NCBI RefSeq assembly: GCF_003063665.1
Contig: NZ_NESF01000005.1
Span: forward strand, 1-64,000
Source of the DNA: Limnohabitans sp. Hippo3
Lineage (GTDB): Bacteria; Pseudomonadota; Gammaproteobacteria; Burkholderiales; Burkholderiaceae_C
Direction: 5' to 3'
DNA length: 64,000 nucleotides
Both the position numbers and the translations under genes were made by a program. Under the pieces are notes generated by a model. It saw only the letters and a list, made by a program, of their open reading frames with translations, searched no databases and had not been told where the DNA came from. Positions 36,873 through 45,891 of the stretch are shown here, in pieces (the first letter of the stretch is position 1; each line of letters opens with the position of its first letter).

Positions 36873-38243
36873 ATGAACCCACGCACGCTGCTGGCGGGGG
36901 CTGTGCTGGCGCTGGGCGCCACAGCCACCCCGGCCACCGACCTGTTGCAAGTCTGGCAGGCTGCTCGCCAGCATGACCCGCAAGGCGCGGTCAGTGAAGC
37001 GGGTCGTGCGGCCGGCGCGACACGGCGCGAACAAGCGGCTGCTTTGTGGCGGCCCAACCTGGGTTTGAGCGCCAGCGCGGGCTGGGCCAACGGACAGAGC
37101 CAGATGAATGGGGCGCAGTTTTCTGCGCTCAATTCAGGCCTGTCTGACCAAGCCAATTTCAGCACCTCGATCAACGGCGGAACCGCCACCCGCTGGGCCC
37201 TGAATGCCAGACAGCCGCTGTACAACCCGGAGCGCCGAGCCCAAGCGGCCCAGCTGCAAGTGGCCGCACAGGCCAGCGAGCATGAGTGGCAGCTGAACCA
37301 ACAGGACTGGATGCTGCAGATCACACAGCGTTACATGGATGTGGTGCAGGCCGAACGCCGACTCGCGCTGGTGCTGCAACAACAGCAGGCGGTGAACCAG
37401 GCCCTGACCGAGGCGAAAGACCGCTTTGCCTTGGGTGATGCGCCGATCACCGACACCCACGAAGCTCAGGCGCGTGCGCAGGCTTTGGCGGCCGAGGCCA
37501 TTGCCGCCCGCAATGCGCTGGACATGGCGCGGCAGGTGCTGGCCGATGTGACCGGTTGGGCTGCCGAGAACTTGCAATTGCAAGCCCCGGTTCGCGTGGT
37601 CACGGGGCAGGTCATCGAGCCCTTGGCCACCTGGCTGCAGCGTGCCGAGCACCATAGCCCGGTGCTCAAGCTGCAACAAGCCCAGGCTCAATCGGCGCAG
37701 CAGGACATCGACAAATACCGCGCATCGGCCTCGCCCACGCTGGACCTGGTGGCACAAGCCTCGCGTGAGCGGCTCGGTGGTTCGGGCGACTTCGGCGCAG
37801 CCAGCAACACGCAAAGTCAGCAGATGGTGGGTTTGATGCTGAATCTGCCGCTCTACACCGGTGGCTGGCGCAGCGCCAAGCTGCAAGAGGCCGTGCACCT
37901 GCACGACAAAGCCCGTGCCGAGCTCGAGCGCAGTCGCCAGCAGGTGGCCCAGATGACCCGAGCCGCTTGGCAAGCGGTGCAAAGCGGTCAGGCGCGTCTG
38001 GCCGCGCTCGATGCAGCCCGCACGGCCAGCCAGGCGCGGCTGGACGCGACCCGGCTGGGCCGTCAGGTGGGTGACCGCACCACGCTGGATCTGCTCAACG
38101 CACAAACCGACGCCAGCGCCGCCGAGCTGGCCTGGCTGCAAGGGCAGATCGACACCTTGATGGCGCAGCTGCGTCTGCATGCCATGGCCGGGCAACTCGA
38201 TGTGCCGCAGCTGCAGGCGGTCAACGCGGCCTTGCAGCCCTGA
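36873..38243 (+). CDS. TolC-family outer-membrane efflux protein
   Basis: The 456-residue protein has a signal peptide (MNPRTLLAGAVLALGATATP) and the two repeated helical hairpins of TolC. Recognisable pieces are WALNARQPLYNPERRAQAAQ and MLNLPLYTGGWRSAKLQEAV, which mark the outer-membrane beta strands, and GDRTTLDLLNAQTD near the end. It completes the adaptor-pump-TolC set. The product should form the outer-membrane duct. Confidence 0.9.
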   Translation: MNPRTLLAGAVLALGATATPATDLLQVWQAARQHDPQGAVSEAGRAAGATRREQAAALWRPNLGLSASAGWANGQSQMNGAQFSALNSGLSDQANFSTSINGGTATRWALNARQPLYNPERRAQAAQLQVAAQASEHEWQLNQQDWMLQITQRYMDVVQAERRLALVLQQQQAVNQALTEAKDRFALGDAPITDTHEAQARAQALAAEAIAARNALDMARQVLADVTGWAAENLQLQAPVRVVTGQVIEPLATWLQRAEHHSPVLKLQQAQAQSAQQDIDKYRASASPTLDLVAQASRERLGGSGDFGAASNTQSQQMVGLMLNLPLYTGGWRSAKLQEAVHLHDKARAELERSRQQVAQMTRAAWQAVQSGQARLAALDAARTASQARLDATRLGRQVGDRTTLDLLNAQTDASAAELAWLQGQIDTLMAQLRLHAMAGQLDVPQLQAVNAALQP

Positions 38244-38275
38244 AAATGGGCGCTGTCATTTGGAGAGCAACACAC

Positions 38276-38629
38276 ATGAGCACCTTTGATCACCCCGCAT
38301 TGATCCAGAACATCAGCCAGGCCATGGGTGGCTTGCGCAAGGCGCAGCCCGAGGCGATGCAGGGCTTTGGCCAGCTGGCCAAGTCGGCCATGGCCGAAGG
38401 CGCCATCAGCGAAAAACACAAGGAACTGATGGCCCTGGCGATCGGCATCACCCAGCATTGCTCAGGCTGCATCGGCTTCCATGTCAAGGCTTTGCGCCGT
38501 CTGGGCTGCACACGCCAGGAGCTGGAAGAAATGCTGGCGGTGTGCGTCTACATGGGCGGTGGCCCTGCGCTGATGTACGCGTCCGAGGCCTGGGCGGCCT
38601 GGGATGCATTTGCGCCTGCGCAGGCCTGA
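38276..38629 (+). CDS. AhpD-like carboxymuconolactone decarboxylase-family protein
   Basis: The start at 38276 (MSTFDHPALIQNI) gives 117 residues. The redox motif C62-SG-C65 with H69 in QHCSGCIGFHV matches AhpD-type peroxidase/thiol-disulfide proteins of the carboxymuconolactone decarboxylase superfamily. It is 32 bases after the TolC-like gene and probably the last gene of the efflux operon. A thiol-redox protein fits the sulfur theme of the region, but its substrate is unknown. Confidence 0.87.
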   Translation: MSTFDHPALIQNISQAMGGLRKAQPEAMQGFGQLAKSAMAEGAISEKHKELMALAIGITQHCSGCIGFHVKALRRLGCTRQELEEMLAVCVYMGGGPALMYASEAWAAWDAFAPAQA

Positions 38630-38658
38630 GCCTGAGCTACAGGTGTTTGCCTTTATCT

Positions 38659-38696
38659 GTTTGCAGATATAAGCAAACAACAAATGATTCGTTTGA
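38659..38696. promoter_or_regulatory. Candidate operator, site 2 of the repeated 28-base sequence
   Basis: Bases 38669-38696 match 27 of 28 bases of the sequence at 27573-27600. An inverted repeat GTTTGC (38659-38664) / GCAAAC (38673-38678) with an eight-base spacer overlaps its start, and CAAAC / GTTTG arms (38674-38678, 38691-38695) span it. It lies about 104 bases upstream of the second sulfate-binding protein gene, where a promoter for sbp-cysTWA is expected. Confidence 0.6.
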
Positions 38697-38799
38697 GAAA
38701 GCAGTGGCTGCGCCCACAATCGCAGCCATGACTGGATACGTGCCGATCGTTGCGATGGGCGCGTTCAACAGCCCCTCTGTTTCCCAAATCGAATCCCCC

Positions 38800-39792
38800 A
38801 TGAAAAAACACACCCTCATCGCCTTGGCCGCCACGCTGGCTTTGTCCGGTCTGTCGGCCAGCGCCCAGACCTTGCTCAACGCTTCCTACGACGTGGCCCG
38901 CGAGTTCTACAAGGACTACAACGCCGCTTTTGTGGCGCATTACAAAAAGACCACCGGCAAGGACGTGAAGATCGACCAGGCCCACGGTGGCTCCAGCGCC
39001 CAGGCGCGTGCCGTCAACGACGGCCTGGACGCCGATGTGGTGACCATGAACACCACCACCGATGTGGACTTTCTGGCCAGCACCGGTGTGGTGGCCAAGG
39101 ACTGGACCAAGCGCTTTCCCCACAGCGCGTCGCCCACCACCTCCACCATGCTGTTCCTCACACGCAACGGCAACCCCAAAGGCATCAAGGACTGGGACGA
39201 TCTGGTCAAGCCCGGCATCAAGGTGATCGTGGTCAACCCCAAAACCGGTGGCAATGGCCGCATGGCTTATCTGGCCGCCTGGGGCTATGTGAAGAAGAAG
39301 GGCGGCTCGGACGCCGAGGCGGCTGACTTTGTGAGCAAGCTTTACAAAAACGTGCCGGTGCTGGCCAAGGGCGGGCGCGATGCGACCACCATCTTCCTGC
39401 AGCGCAACATCGGTGATGTGCTGGTGACGTTCGAGTCCGAAGTCGTGTCGGTGGACCGCGAGTTTGGCGAAGGCAAAGTGGATGCGATCCACCCGTCCAT
39501 CAGCATCGTGGCCGAGAACCCGGTCGCCGTGGTCGAGCGCACCGTGGCCAAGAAGGGCACAGGCACCCTGGCCAAGGAGTACCTGGACTACCTGTATTCC
39601 GAAGAAGCGCAGGAGATCGCGGCCAAGCACGCACTGCGCCCGCGTTCGCCAACCGTGCTCAAAAAATACAGCAAGACCTTCAAGCCTTTGCAGTTGTTCA
39701 CCGTGAACGAAGTGTTTGGCTCGCTGGCCGATGCCCAGAAGGTGCACTTCAACGACGGCGGTCAGTTCGACAAGATCTACACCGTCAAATAA
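38800..39792 (+). CDS. sbp: Periplasmic sulfate-binding protein of the cysTWA operon (second copy)
   Basis: The 330-residue protein has a clear signal (MKKHTLIALAATLALSGLSA, then SAQ). It shares the segments [36 protein letters not shown] and NPKTGGNGRMAYLAAWGY with the copy at 30621. No good ribosome site precedes the ATG at 38800; an ATG at 38728 would add a non-signal extension and is less likely. Ten bases separate it from cysT, so this copy is the dedicated binding protein of the ABC importer. Confidence 0.93.
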   Translation: MKKHTLIALAATLALSGLSASAQTLLNASYDVAREFYKDYNAAFVAHYKKTTGKDVKIDQAHGGSSAQARAVNDGLDADVVTMNTTTDVDFLASTGVVAKDWTKRFPHSASPTTSTMLFLTRNGNPKGIKDWDDLVKPGIKVIVVNPKTGGNGRMAYLAAWGYVKKKGGSDAEAADFVSKLYKNVPVLAKGGRDATTIFLQRNIGDVLVTFESEVVSVDREFGEGKVDAIHPSISIVAENPVAVVERTVAKKGTGTLAKEYLDYLYSEEAQEIAAKHALRPRSPTVLKKYSKTFKPLQLFTVNEVFGSLADAQKVHFNDGGQFDKIYTVK

Positions 39793-39801
39793 GTTTCCCC
39801 C

Positions 39802-40665
39802 ATGAGTGCTTTGTCCATCGCGGCACCCGCCCCACGGCGGGCGCCAGCCAAGGTGTTGCCCGGGTTCAACCTGACCCTGGGCTTCACCCTCTTTTACCTC
39901 TGCCTGATCGTGCTGATCCCTTTGTCGGCGCTGGTGTTCAAAACCTTCACCTTGACCTGGGACCAGTTCTGGGCGGCTGTCACAGGCCCCCGGGTCATGG
40001 CGTCTTACCGGCTGACCTTTGGGGCGTCATTGATTGCGGCCTTGGTCAATGTGGTGTTTGGTTTGCTGGTGGCCTGGGTGCTGGTGCGCTATGACTTTTT
40101 TGGCAAAAAGGTGGTCGATGCGCTGGTCGATTTGCCCTTTGCCTTGCCCACGGCGGTGGCGGGCATTTCGCTCACCGCGCTGCTGGCGGGCAATGGCTGG
40201 ATCGGCCAATACCTGGAGCCGCTGGGTGTTGAGCTCGCCTTCAACCCCAATGGCGTGGTGATCGCACTGATCTTCATCGGCTTGCCCTTTGTGGTGCGCA
40301 CGGTGCAGCCGGTGCTGGAAGACACCGAAAAAGAACTCGAAGAAGCCGCGACCTGCTTGGGCGCAACCCGCTGGCAGACTTTCTCGCGGGTGATTTTTCC
40401 GTCGATTGCGCCTGCATTGCTCACGGGTTTTGCCATGGCGTTTGCCCGCGCCATCGGCGAATACGGCTCGGTCATTTTCATCGCGGGCAACATGCCCATG
40501 GTGTCCGAGATCACGCCGCTCATCATCATCGGCAAGCTCGAGCAATACGACTATGCCGGTGCCACCGCCGTGGCCTTGGTCATGCTGATCTTTTCGTTTG
40601 TCTTGCTGCTGGTGATCAACGCCTTGCAGACCTGGCAGCGCCGCCGTTCGGGAGTGTCCTCATGA
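39802..40665 (+). CDS. cysT: Sulfate/thiosulfate ABC transporter permease CysT
   Basis: The 287-residue inner-membrane protein has about six helices and the EAA loop [20 protein letters not shown] that contacts the ATPase. CysT pairs with CysW to form the sulfate channel. The N-terminus has a short basic alanine/proline-rich extension. Its stop overlaps the cysW start (ATGA), so translation is coupled. Confidence 0.95.
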   Translation: MSALSIAAPAPRRAPAKVLPGFNLTLGFTLFYLCLIVLIPLSALVFKTFTLTWDQFWAAVTGPRVMASYRLTFGASLIAALVNVVFGLLVAWVLVRYDFFGKKVVDALVDLPFALPTAVAGISLTALLAGNGWIGQYLEPLGVELAFNPNGVVIALIFIGLPFVVRTVQPVLEDTEKELEEAATCLGATRWQTFSRVIFPSIAPALLTGFAMAFARAIGEYGSVIFIAGNMPMVSEITPLIIIGKLEQYDYAGATAVALVMLIFSFVLLLVINALQTWQRRRSGVSS

Positions 40666-41549
40666 GCCAGACCCTTACTTCCAACAAGGTGCAGGCGGGC
40701 ACCACCGAGGCCCGCTGGATCCGTTACAGCCTGATCGGCACCGCGCTGGTTTTCATGTTCCTCTTCCTGGTCTTGCCTTTGGCGGCGGTGTTCACCGAAG
40801 CCTTGCGCAAAGGGCTGGACGCCTACCTGGAAGCGCTCAAGGAGCCAGACGCCTGGTCAGCGATTCGCTTGACGCTGATCACCGCCGCGGTGGCGGTGCC
40901 GCTCAATCTGGTGTTTGGCGTGGCCGCAGCCTGGGCGATTGCCAAGTACGAGTTCAAGGGCAAATCGCTTTTGACCACGCTGGTCGATTTGCCGTTTTCG
41001 GTGTCGCCCGTGGTGGCGGGTTTGATTTACGTGCTGATGTTCGGCGCACAGGGCTGGTTTGGCCCCTGGCTGCTGGCCCACGACATCAAGATCGTGTTTG
41101 CGGTCCCAGGCATCATTTTGGCAACGGTGTTTGTCACATTCCCGTTCATCGCCCGTGAGCTGATCCCGCTCATGCAAGCACAGGGCAGCGATGAAGAGCA
41201 GGCGGCCATTGTGCTGGGCGCTACCGGCTGGCAGACCTTCTGGCGTGTCACTTTGCCCAACATCAAATGGGGGCTGCTGTATGGCGTGATCTTGTGCAAC
41301 GCCCGCGCCATGGGCGAGTTCGGCGCGGTGTCGGTGGTGTCCGGTCACATCCGGGGCCAGACCAACACCATGCCGCTGCATGTGGAAATTTTGTACAACG
41401 AATACCAGTCGGTAGCGGCGTTTGCTGTGGCCTCGCTGCTGGCCTTGCTGGCGCTGGTGACTTTGGCCATCAAGTCGGTCATCGAATGGCGCCACGCGCA
41501 AGAGCTCAAGGCCGCTGCCGACACGCCGCCCGAGCGGCCCATCGCCTGA
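40662..41549 (+). CDS. cysW: Sulfate/thiosulfate ABC transporter permease CysW
   Basis: The 295-residue permease has about six helices and the coupling loop [20 protein letters not shown]. The conserved [21 protein letters not shown] segment is distinctive for CysW. It overlaps cysT by four bases and precedes cysA by 26 bases. Confidence 0.95.
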   Translation: MSQTLTSNKVQAGTTEARWIRYSLIGTALVFMFLFLVLPLAAVFTEALRKGLDAYLEALKEPDAWSAIRLTLITAAVAVPLNLVFGVAAAWAIAKYEFKGKSLLTTLVDLPFSVSPVVAGLIYVLMFGAQGWFGPWLLAHDIKIVFAVPGIILATVFVTFPFIARELIPLMQAQGSDEEQAAIVLGATGWQTFWRVTLPNIKWGLLYGVILCNARAMGEFGAVSVVSGHIRGQTNTMPLHVEILYNEYQSVAAFAVASLLALLALVTLAIKSVIEWRHAQELKAAADTPPERPIA

Positions 41550-41575
41550 AACCTCCATCGACAACGGTTGAAAAC

Positions 41576-42670
41576 ATGAGCATCGAAATCCGTAACGTCC
41601 ACAAGCAGTTCGGCGACTTCACCGCACTGAACAACGTCAGCCTCGACATCGAATCGGGCGAACTCGTCGCGCTGCTCGGTCCCTCGGGTTGCGGCAAAAC
41701 CACGCTGCTGCGCATCATCGCGGGCCTGGAGACCGCTGACCAGGGCACCATCGCCTTCAGCGGCGAAGACACCACCCATGTGCATGTGCGTGAACGCCAA
41801 GTGGGTTTTGTGTTCCAGCACTACGCCTTGTTCCGCCACATGACGGTGTTTGAAAACGTGGCCTTTGGCCTGCGCGTCAAGCCCCGCAAAGAGCGCCCCA
41901 GCGAGTCCGAAATCCAGCGCAAAGTCCACGAACTGCTGGGCCTGGTGCAGCTCGACTGGCTGGCCGACCGCTACCCCTCGCAGCTGTCGGGCGGACAACG
42001 CCAACGCATTGCGCTGGCCCGCGCATTGGCGGTCGAGCCCAAGGTGTTGTTGCTCGACGAGCCTTTTGGCGCCCTGGATGCCAAGGTGCGCAAGGAGCTG
42101 CGCCGCTGGCTGCGCCGACTGCACGACGAGCTCAACGTCACCAGCATCTTCGTGACGCACGACCAGGAAGAAGCGCTGGAAGTCGCTGACCGCGTGGTGC
42201 TGATGAACAAGGGCAACATCGAGCAGATCGGCTCGCCGCAAGACGTGTGGGACCAACCGGCCAGCCCCTTTGTGTATGGCTTTTTGGGCGATGTGAACCT
42301 GTTCCATGGCCGCGCCCACGAAGGCGAGATGCTGATCGGTGCCGACCAGCACGCCATCCGTCTGGAAAGCCCGGAGCATGGCCAGGTGCAGGACGCCAAG
42401 GCTTTTGCCTATGTGCGACCGCACGATCTGGATGTGACCCGCTATGCCCCGGGCAGCGCCCACACCGGCATTGTGGCCAAGCTCACACGCGCCATCGTCG
42501 TGGGTCCGGTGGCTCGGCTGGAACTAGAGCCTGTGGAAGCGGGCATGTTTGGCCGAGATGCCGTGATCGAGGCGCAGTTGTCGGCCTCGCAGTACCGCCA
42601 GCAGGACTTCAAGGAAGGCGAAACCCTGGTGTTGACACCCCGCAAAGCGCGGGTGTTTGTGGAAGGTTGA
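41576..42670 (+). CDS. cysA: Sulfate/thiosulfate ABC transporter ATP-binding protein CysA
   Basis: The 364-residue ATPase energises CysT-CysW. It has Walker [10 protein letters not shown], signature LSGGQRQR, Walker [16 protein letters not shown], and the CysA-type C-terminal domain ([24 protein letters not shown]). The start at 41576 ([15 protein letters not shown]) follows GGTTGAAAAC. Gene order sbp-cysT-cysW-cysA is the classic sulfate-uptake operon, usually induced by sulfur limitation. Confidence 0.95.
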   Translation: MSIEIRNVHKQFGDFTALNNVSLDIESGELVALLGPSGCGKTTLLRIIAGLETADQGTIAFSGEDTTHVHVRERQVGFVFQHYALFRHMTVFENVAFGLRVKPRKERPSESEIQRKVHELLGLVQLDWLADRYPSQLSGGQRQRIALARALAVEPKVLLLDEPFGALDAKVRKELRRWLRRLHDELNVTSIFVTHDQEEALEVADRVVLMNKGNIEQIGSPQDVWDQPASPFVYGFLGDVNLFHGRAHEGEMLIGADQHAIRLESPEHGQVQDAKAFAYVRPHDLDVTRYAPGSAHTGIVAKLTRAIVVGPVARLELEPVEAGMFGRDAVIEAQLSASQYRQQDFKEGETLVLTPRKARVFVEG

Positions 42671-42756
42671 TCGGGCGACTGGGCCCCTTGGCTGAAAAAA
42701 CTGCGAGCATGCGCTGGCGCACAAGGCGAATCCGCGCCATGGGTTAGAGTGCGCCC

Positions 42757-43692
42757 ATGAACCGAAGAGATGTTTTAGGCGGTGTGACGGCTTTGGGGGC
42801 GGCTGCACTGGCGGGACGGCCCGCATGGGCCCAAACCCCCAAAATTTCACGTCTGGTGATCGTGGGCGGGGCCGAAGACCGGCTGCAGGACCGCCTCATC
42901 TTGCGCAAATTCACCGACTATTGCGGTGGCAGCCAGGCCCGCATCCGTGTCATCACCGCGGCCAGCGGTGACCCCGAGGGCGTTTGGCAAAGCTACCAAA
43001 ATGCATTCAGGTCCATCGGGGTGGAAGACGTGCAACGGCTGGCCATCGATGACCGGGACAGTGCCCACGCTGCCTCACTGCAAACCGAGATCTTGCAAGC
43101 CGACGGCATTTTCATGAGCGGCGGCGACCAGTCCAAACTCATGGACACTTTGTGGGACACCCCGGCCTACCAGTCACTGCACCAGTCTTTTCACCTTCAC
43201 CGTTGCTGCATCGGTGGCACCAGTGCAGGTGCAGCGGTCATGTCGCGCCATATGATCGCTCAAGGGCCTGCGGTTTTACGGCCCAGCAAGGAGGCGGTGG
43301 ACACCGACATCGGTCTGGGTTTGTTGTCGCAAGCCGTGGTGGACCAACATTTCTCCGAGCGCAGACGGCTGGCACGTCTGTTGTCCACTTTGGCCATGCG
43401 CCCGGATTTGCTGGGCGTGGGCATCGACGAAGACACTGCTTTGGTGATCGAGCGGGGCGAAGCGATGGAGGTCATCGGCAAAGGCACGGTGACCTTGGTG
43501 GACCCCTCGCAGATGCAGTCGAATGTGAACGAGCTGGAGACTCTGGAGCAGATTGAAATGCTGGGGGTTCAGTTGCATGTGTTGCCGGCCGGTCACCGCT
43601 ACAGCCTGAAAACCCTGGCCAAGACCACACGCTCGGTCCCCTTGCGTCGCGTTATTCAGCGCCTGGTGGCGGTGGGGCCTATTCGGGGTTGA
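42757..43692 (+). CDS. Cyanophycinase-like exported serine peptidase
   Basis: The 311-residue protein belongs to peptidase family S51. It has the nucleophile elbow GGTSAGA with Ser156, the early VGGAED motif and DQSKLMDTLW. A signal peptide with two arginines (MNRRDVLGGVTALGAAALAG, then RPAWAQ) points to export. Cyanophycinases cut the Asp-Arg polymer cyanophycin; exported forms may scavenge external polymer. No cyanophycin synthetase is nearby. It follows cysA by 86 bases and may be transcribed alone. Confidence 0.87.
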   Translation: MNRRDVLGGVTALGAAALAGRPAWAQTPKISRLVIVGGAEDRLQDRLILRKFTDYCGGSQARIRVITAASGDPEGVWQSYQNAFRSIGVEDVQRLAIDDRDSAHAASLQTEILQADGIFMSGGDQSKLMDTLWDTPAYQSLHQSFHLHRCCIGGTSAGAAVMSRHMIAQGPAVLRPSKEAVDTDIGLGLLSQAVVDQHFSERRRLARLLSTLAMRPDLLGVGIDEDTALVIERGEAMEVIGKGTVTLVDPSQMQSNVNELETLEQIEMLGVQLHVLPAGHRYSLKTLAKTTRSVPLRRVIQRLVAVGPIRG

Positions 43693-43717
43693 CTGCGCAC
43701 ACGCGGGGCAATTGGTG

Positions 43718-43792
43718 TGGTGCCCCCGACAGGAATCGAACCTGTATCACTCCCTTAGGAGGGGAGAGTTCTATCCATTGAACTACGGTGGC
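43718..43792 (-). tRNA. tRNA-Arg (anticodon CCT)
   Basis: On the minus strand the cloverleaf reads acceptor GCCACCG with CGGGGGC, D arm GTTC/GAAC, anticodon loop CTCCTAA with CCT (plus-strand AGG at 43757-43759), T arm ACAGG/CCTGT and an encoded CCA. The acceptor stem has an A:G mismatch at position 4-69; all other acceptor pairs are Watson-Crick. Confidence 0.93.
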
Positions 43793-43841
43793 CAACGATT
43801 GATTTTACAAGGCGTAGCGCGGATACCTTTGCGTCGCCGAT

Positions 43842-45026
43842 TTACTTGCTCAACAAACGCATCGCATCTTCCAGTCCCTTGAGGGTCAGTGGGAACATGC
43901 GGTTGCTCATGAGTTGTTGAATGATCGAGATGCTCTGGCGGTATTGCCATACGCCTTGCGGCTCGGGGTTGATCCAGGCGAATTTGGGGAAGGTGTGCGT
44001 GAGGCGCTGCAGCCATTCGGCCCCGGCTTCTTCGTTGTTGTATTCGACGCTGCCGCCTTTTTGCAGGATTTCATAGGGGCTCATGGTCGCGTCCCCGATG
44101 AAGATCAGCTTGTAGTCCTTGTTGTATTTGCGCAGGATGTCCCAGGTCGGGAACTTCTCGGCGTAGCGGCGCTTGTTGTTCTTCCACATGAAGTCATAGA
44201 CGCAGTTGTGGAAGTAATAAAAGTCCAGGTGCTTGAACTCGGCCTTCACAGCCGAGAACATTTCTTCCACCCGCGCAATGTGCTCGTCCATGGTGCCGCC
44301 CACGTCCATGAGCAGCAGCACTTTCACATTGTTGTGGCGCTCAGGGCGCATCAGGATGTCCAGGTACCCCGCATTGGCCGCCGTCTTGCGGATGGTGCCG
44401 TCCAGGTCCAGCTCTTCTTGCGAACCTTCTCGCGCAAAACGGCGCAGTCGGCGCAGCGCCACCTTGATGTTTCGCGTGCCCAACTCCTGCTGGTCGTCGT
44501 AGTCCTTGTAGGCACGCTGATCCCAGACCTTGACGGCGCTCTTGTTGCCGCCCTTGCCGCCAATGCGGATGCCCTGCGGGTTGTAGCCACCGTTGCCAAA
44601 CGGTGAGGTGCCGCCAGTGCCAATCCATTTGTTGCCACCTTCATGGCGCTCTCTCTGTTCTTCGAGGCGCTTCTTGAGCGTCTCCATCAGCTCGTCCCAG
44701 CCCATCTTTTCGATGGCGGCTTTTTGCTCGGGCGTGAGTTCCTTTTGCAGGATTTTTTCCAGCCACTCCAGCGGGACTTCCTTGGTGAAGTCGGTCAGCA
44801 TCTCCACGCCCTTGAAGTAAGCGCCAAAGGCCTTGTCGAACTTGTCGAAGTGCTTTTCGTCCTTGACCATCACCGTGCGCGCCAGGTGGTAGAAGTCGTC
44901 GATGCTGCAGGCGTCTGACGCAGGGCCCACCACATTGGCTTGCAGCGCTTCGAGCAGCGTGAGGTATTCGCGTACGGAGACCGGCAGTTTGGCGGCACGC
45001 AGGGTGTAGAAGAAGTCGATCAGCAT
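43842..45026 (-). CDS. CoxE-like von Willebrand factor A domain protein
   Basis: The start at 45026 (MLIDFFYTLRAAKLPVSVRE) gives 394 residues. An N-terminal helical region is followed by a glycine-rich linker (TGGTSPFGNGGYNPQ) and a C-terminal VWA-like domain with DVGGTMDEHIARVEEMFSA. The MIDAS is degenerate (DVGGT instead of DxSxS). CoxE/VWA proteins work with MoxR-type AAA ATPases in metal-enzyme maturation or stress protein assembly, and such an ATPase is encoded upstream in the same operon. The start overlaps the acetyltransferase gene by seven bases. Confidence 0.88.
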   Translation of the reverse strand: MLIDFFYTLRAAKLPVSVREYLTLLEALQANVVGPASDACSIDDFYHLARTVMVKDEKHFDKFDKAFGAYFKGVEMLTDFTKEVPLEWLEKILQKELTPEQKAAIEKMGWDELMETLKKRLEEQRERHEGGNKWIGTGGTSPFGNGGYNPQGIRIGGKGGNKSAVKVWDQRAYKDYDDQQELGTRNIKVALRRLRRFAREGSQEELDLDGTIRKTAANAGYLDILMRPERHNNVKVLLLMDVGGTMDEHIARVEEMFSAVKAEFKHLDFYYFHNCVYDFMWKNNKRRYAEKFPTWDILRKYNKDYKLIFIGDATMSPYEILQKGGSVEYNNEEAGAEWLQRLTHTFPKFAWINPEPQGVWQYRQSISIIQQLMSNRMFPLTLKGLEDAMRLLSK

Positions 45027-45649
45027 GCGCGGGACTCCTGGGGTCTGGCGCGGCTCAACTGGAAGTCGAGGTGGGCGCGCACATTGGGCCATTCGGTGGC
45101 AATGATGCTGTACACGCAGGTGTCTCTAAGGTTGCCTGCGGCCATCGGATGCGGGTTGATCTGGTGGCTGCGCAGCACGCCGTCGAGTTTGGCACCCAGG
45201 CGCTCGATGGCGCGGCGGCTGGTCTGGTTGAAAAAATGCGTGCGGAACTCGACTGCGATGCAGTGGAGCTGTTCAAAGGCATGGGCCAACAGCAAGCGCT
45301 TGGCTTCGGTATTGAGCGGGGTGCGCTGCACGCTCTGGCGGTACCAGGTCGAGCCGATTTCAACCCGTCGGTTGGCCGCGTCGATGTTCATGTAAGTGGT
45401 CATGCCCACGGCGCGGGCCGATGCGGGGTCGATCACGGCAAAGGGGCACATGCTGCCTGCCGCCTGCAAATTCAGACGACGCTCGATTTCAGCCGCCATG
45501 CCTTCGGGTGATGGAATGGCGGTGTACCAAAGTTGCCAAAGCTCGCCATCGCGCACGGCGTCAAGCAGGTCGTCGTGGTGTGCCATCGACAGTGGCTCCA
45601 GGCGCACGTGCTGGCCTAAAAGCGTGGTGGGCGCGATCCAACGGCTCAT
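45020..45649 (-). CDS. GNAT-family N-acetyltransferase
   Basis: The 209-residue protein resembles RimJ/RimL-type acetyltransferases. It has LLGQHVRLEPLSMAHHDDLL at the start, EIGSTWYRQSVQRTPLNTEA and HAFEQLHCIAVEFRTHFFNQ in the core, and RRAIERLGAKLDGVLRSHQI near the end. The substrate is unknown. It overlaps the small membrane-protein gene upstream by four bases and coxE-like downstream by seven, so it is embedded in the moxR-coxE operon. Confidence 0.85.
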   Translation of the reverse strand: MSRWIAPTTLLGQHVRLEPLSMAHHDDLLDAVRDGELWQLWYTAIPSPEGMAAEIERRLNLQAAGSMCPFAVIDPASARAVGMTTYMNIDAANRRVEIGSTWYRQSVQRTPLNTEAKRLLLAHAFEQLHCIAVEFRTHFFNQTSRRAIERLGAKLDGVLRSHQINPHPMAAGNLRDTCVYSIIATEWPNVRAHLDFQLSRARPQESRAC

Positions 45650-45882
45650 GTGGGCTCGTCTGTGTCTTTGGCTTTTTGTCGGGCACGCCAGTAGCGGGCC
45701 AGGTGCAGGCCTGCGCCACCACCCAGACCCACCAGCAAGATGCCGCCCATGCTGGCGCTGTCATAACCCGCGCTGAAGATGTTCCAGCCGAGTAATTGGC
45801 CTGCCCAATAACCCGCCAAAGAGCCGCCCACGAAACCGACCGCGTCGGAGATGCCTTCCACAAAGGGGTTGGGTGAGGACAT
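45646..45882 (-). CDS. Glycine-rich small membrane protein, function unknown
   Basis: The 78-residue protein has two glycine-rich hydrophobic stretches (VGFVGGSLAGYWAGQLLGW and SMGGILLVGLGGGAGLHLA) and a charged C-terminus (RYWRARQKAKDTDEPT). This indicates two close-packed membrane helices. The family was not recognised. It sits between the MoxR-like and acetyltransferase genes with a 9-base gap and a 4-base overlap, so it belongs to the operon. Confidence 0.7.
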   Translation of the reverse strand: MSSPNPFVEGISDAVGFVGGSLAGYWAGQLLGWNIFSAGYDSASMGGILLVGLGGGAGLHLARYWRARQKAKDTDEPT

Positions 45883-45891
45883 GGCCGTGGC

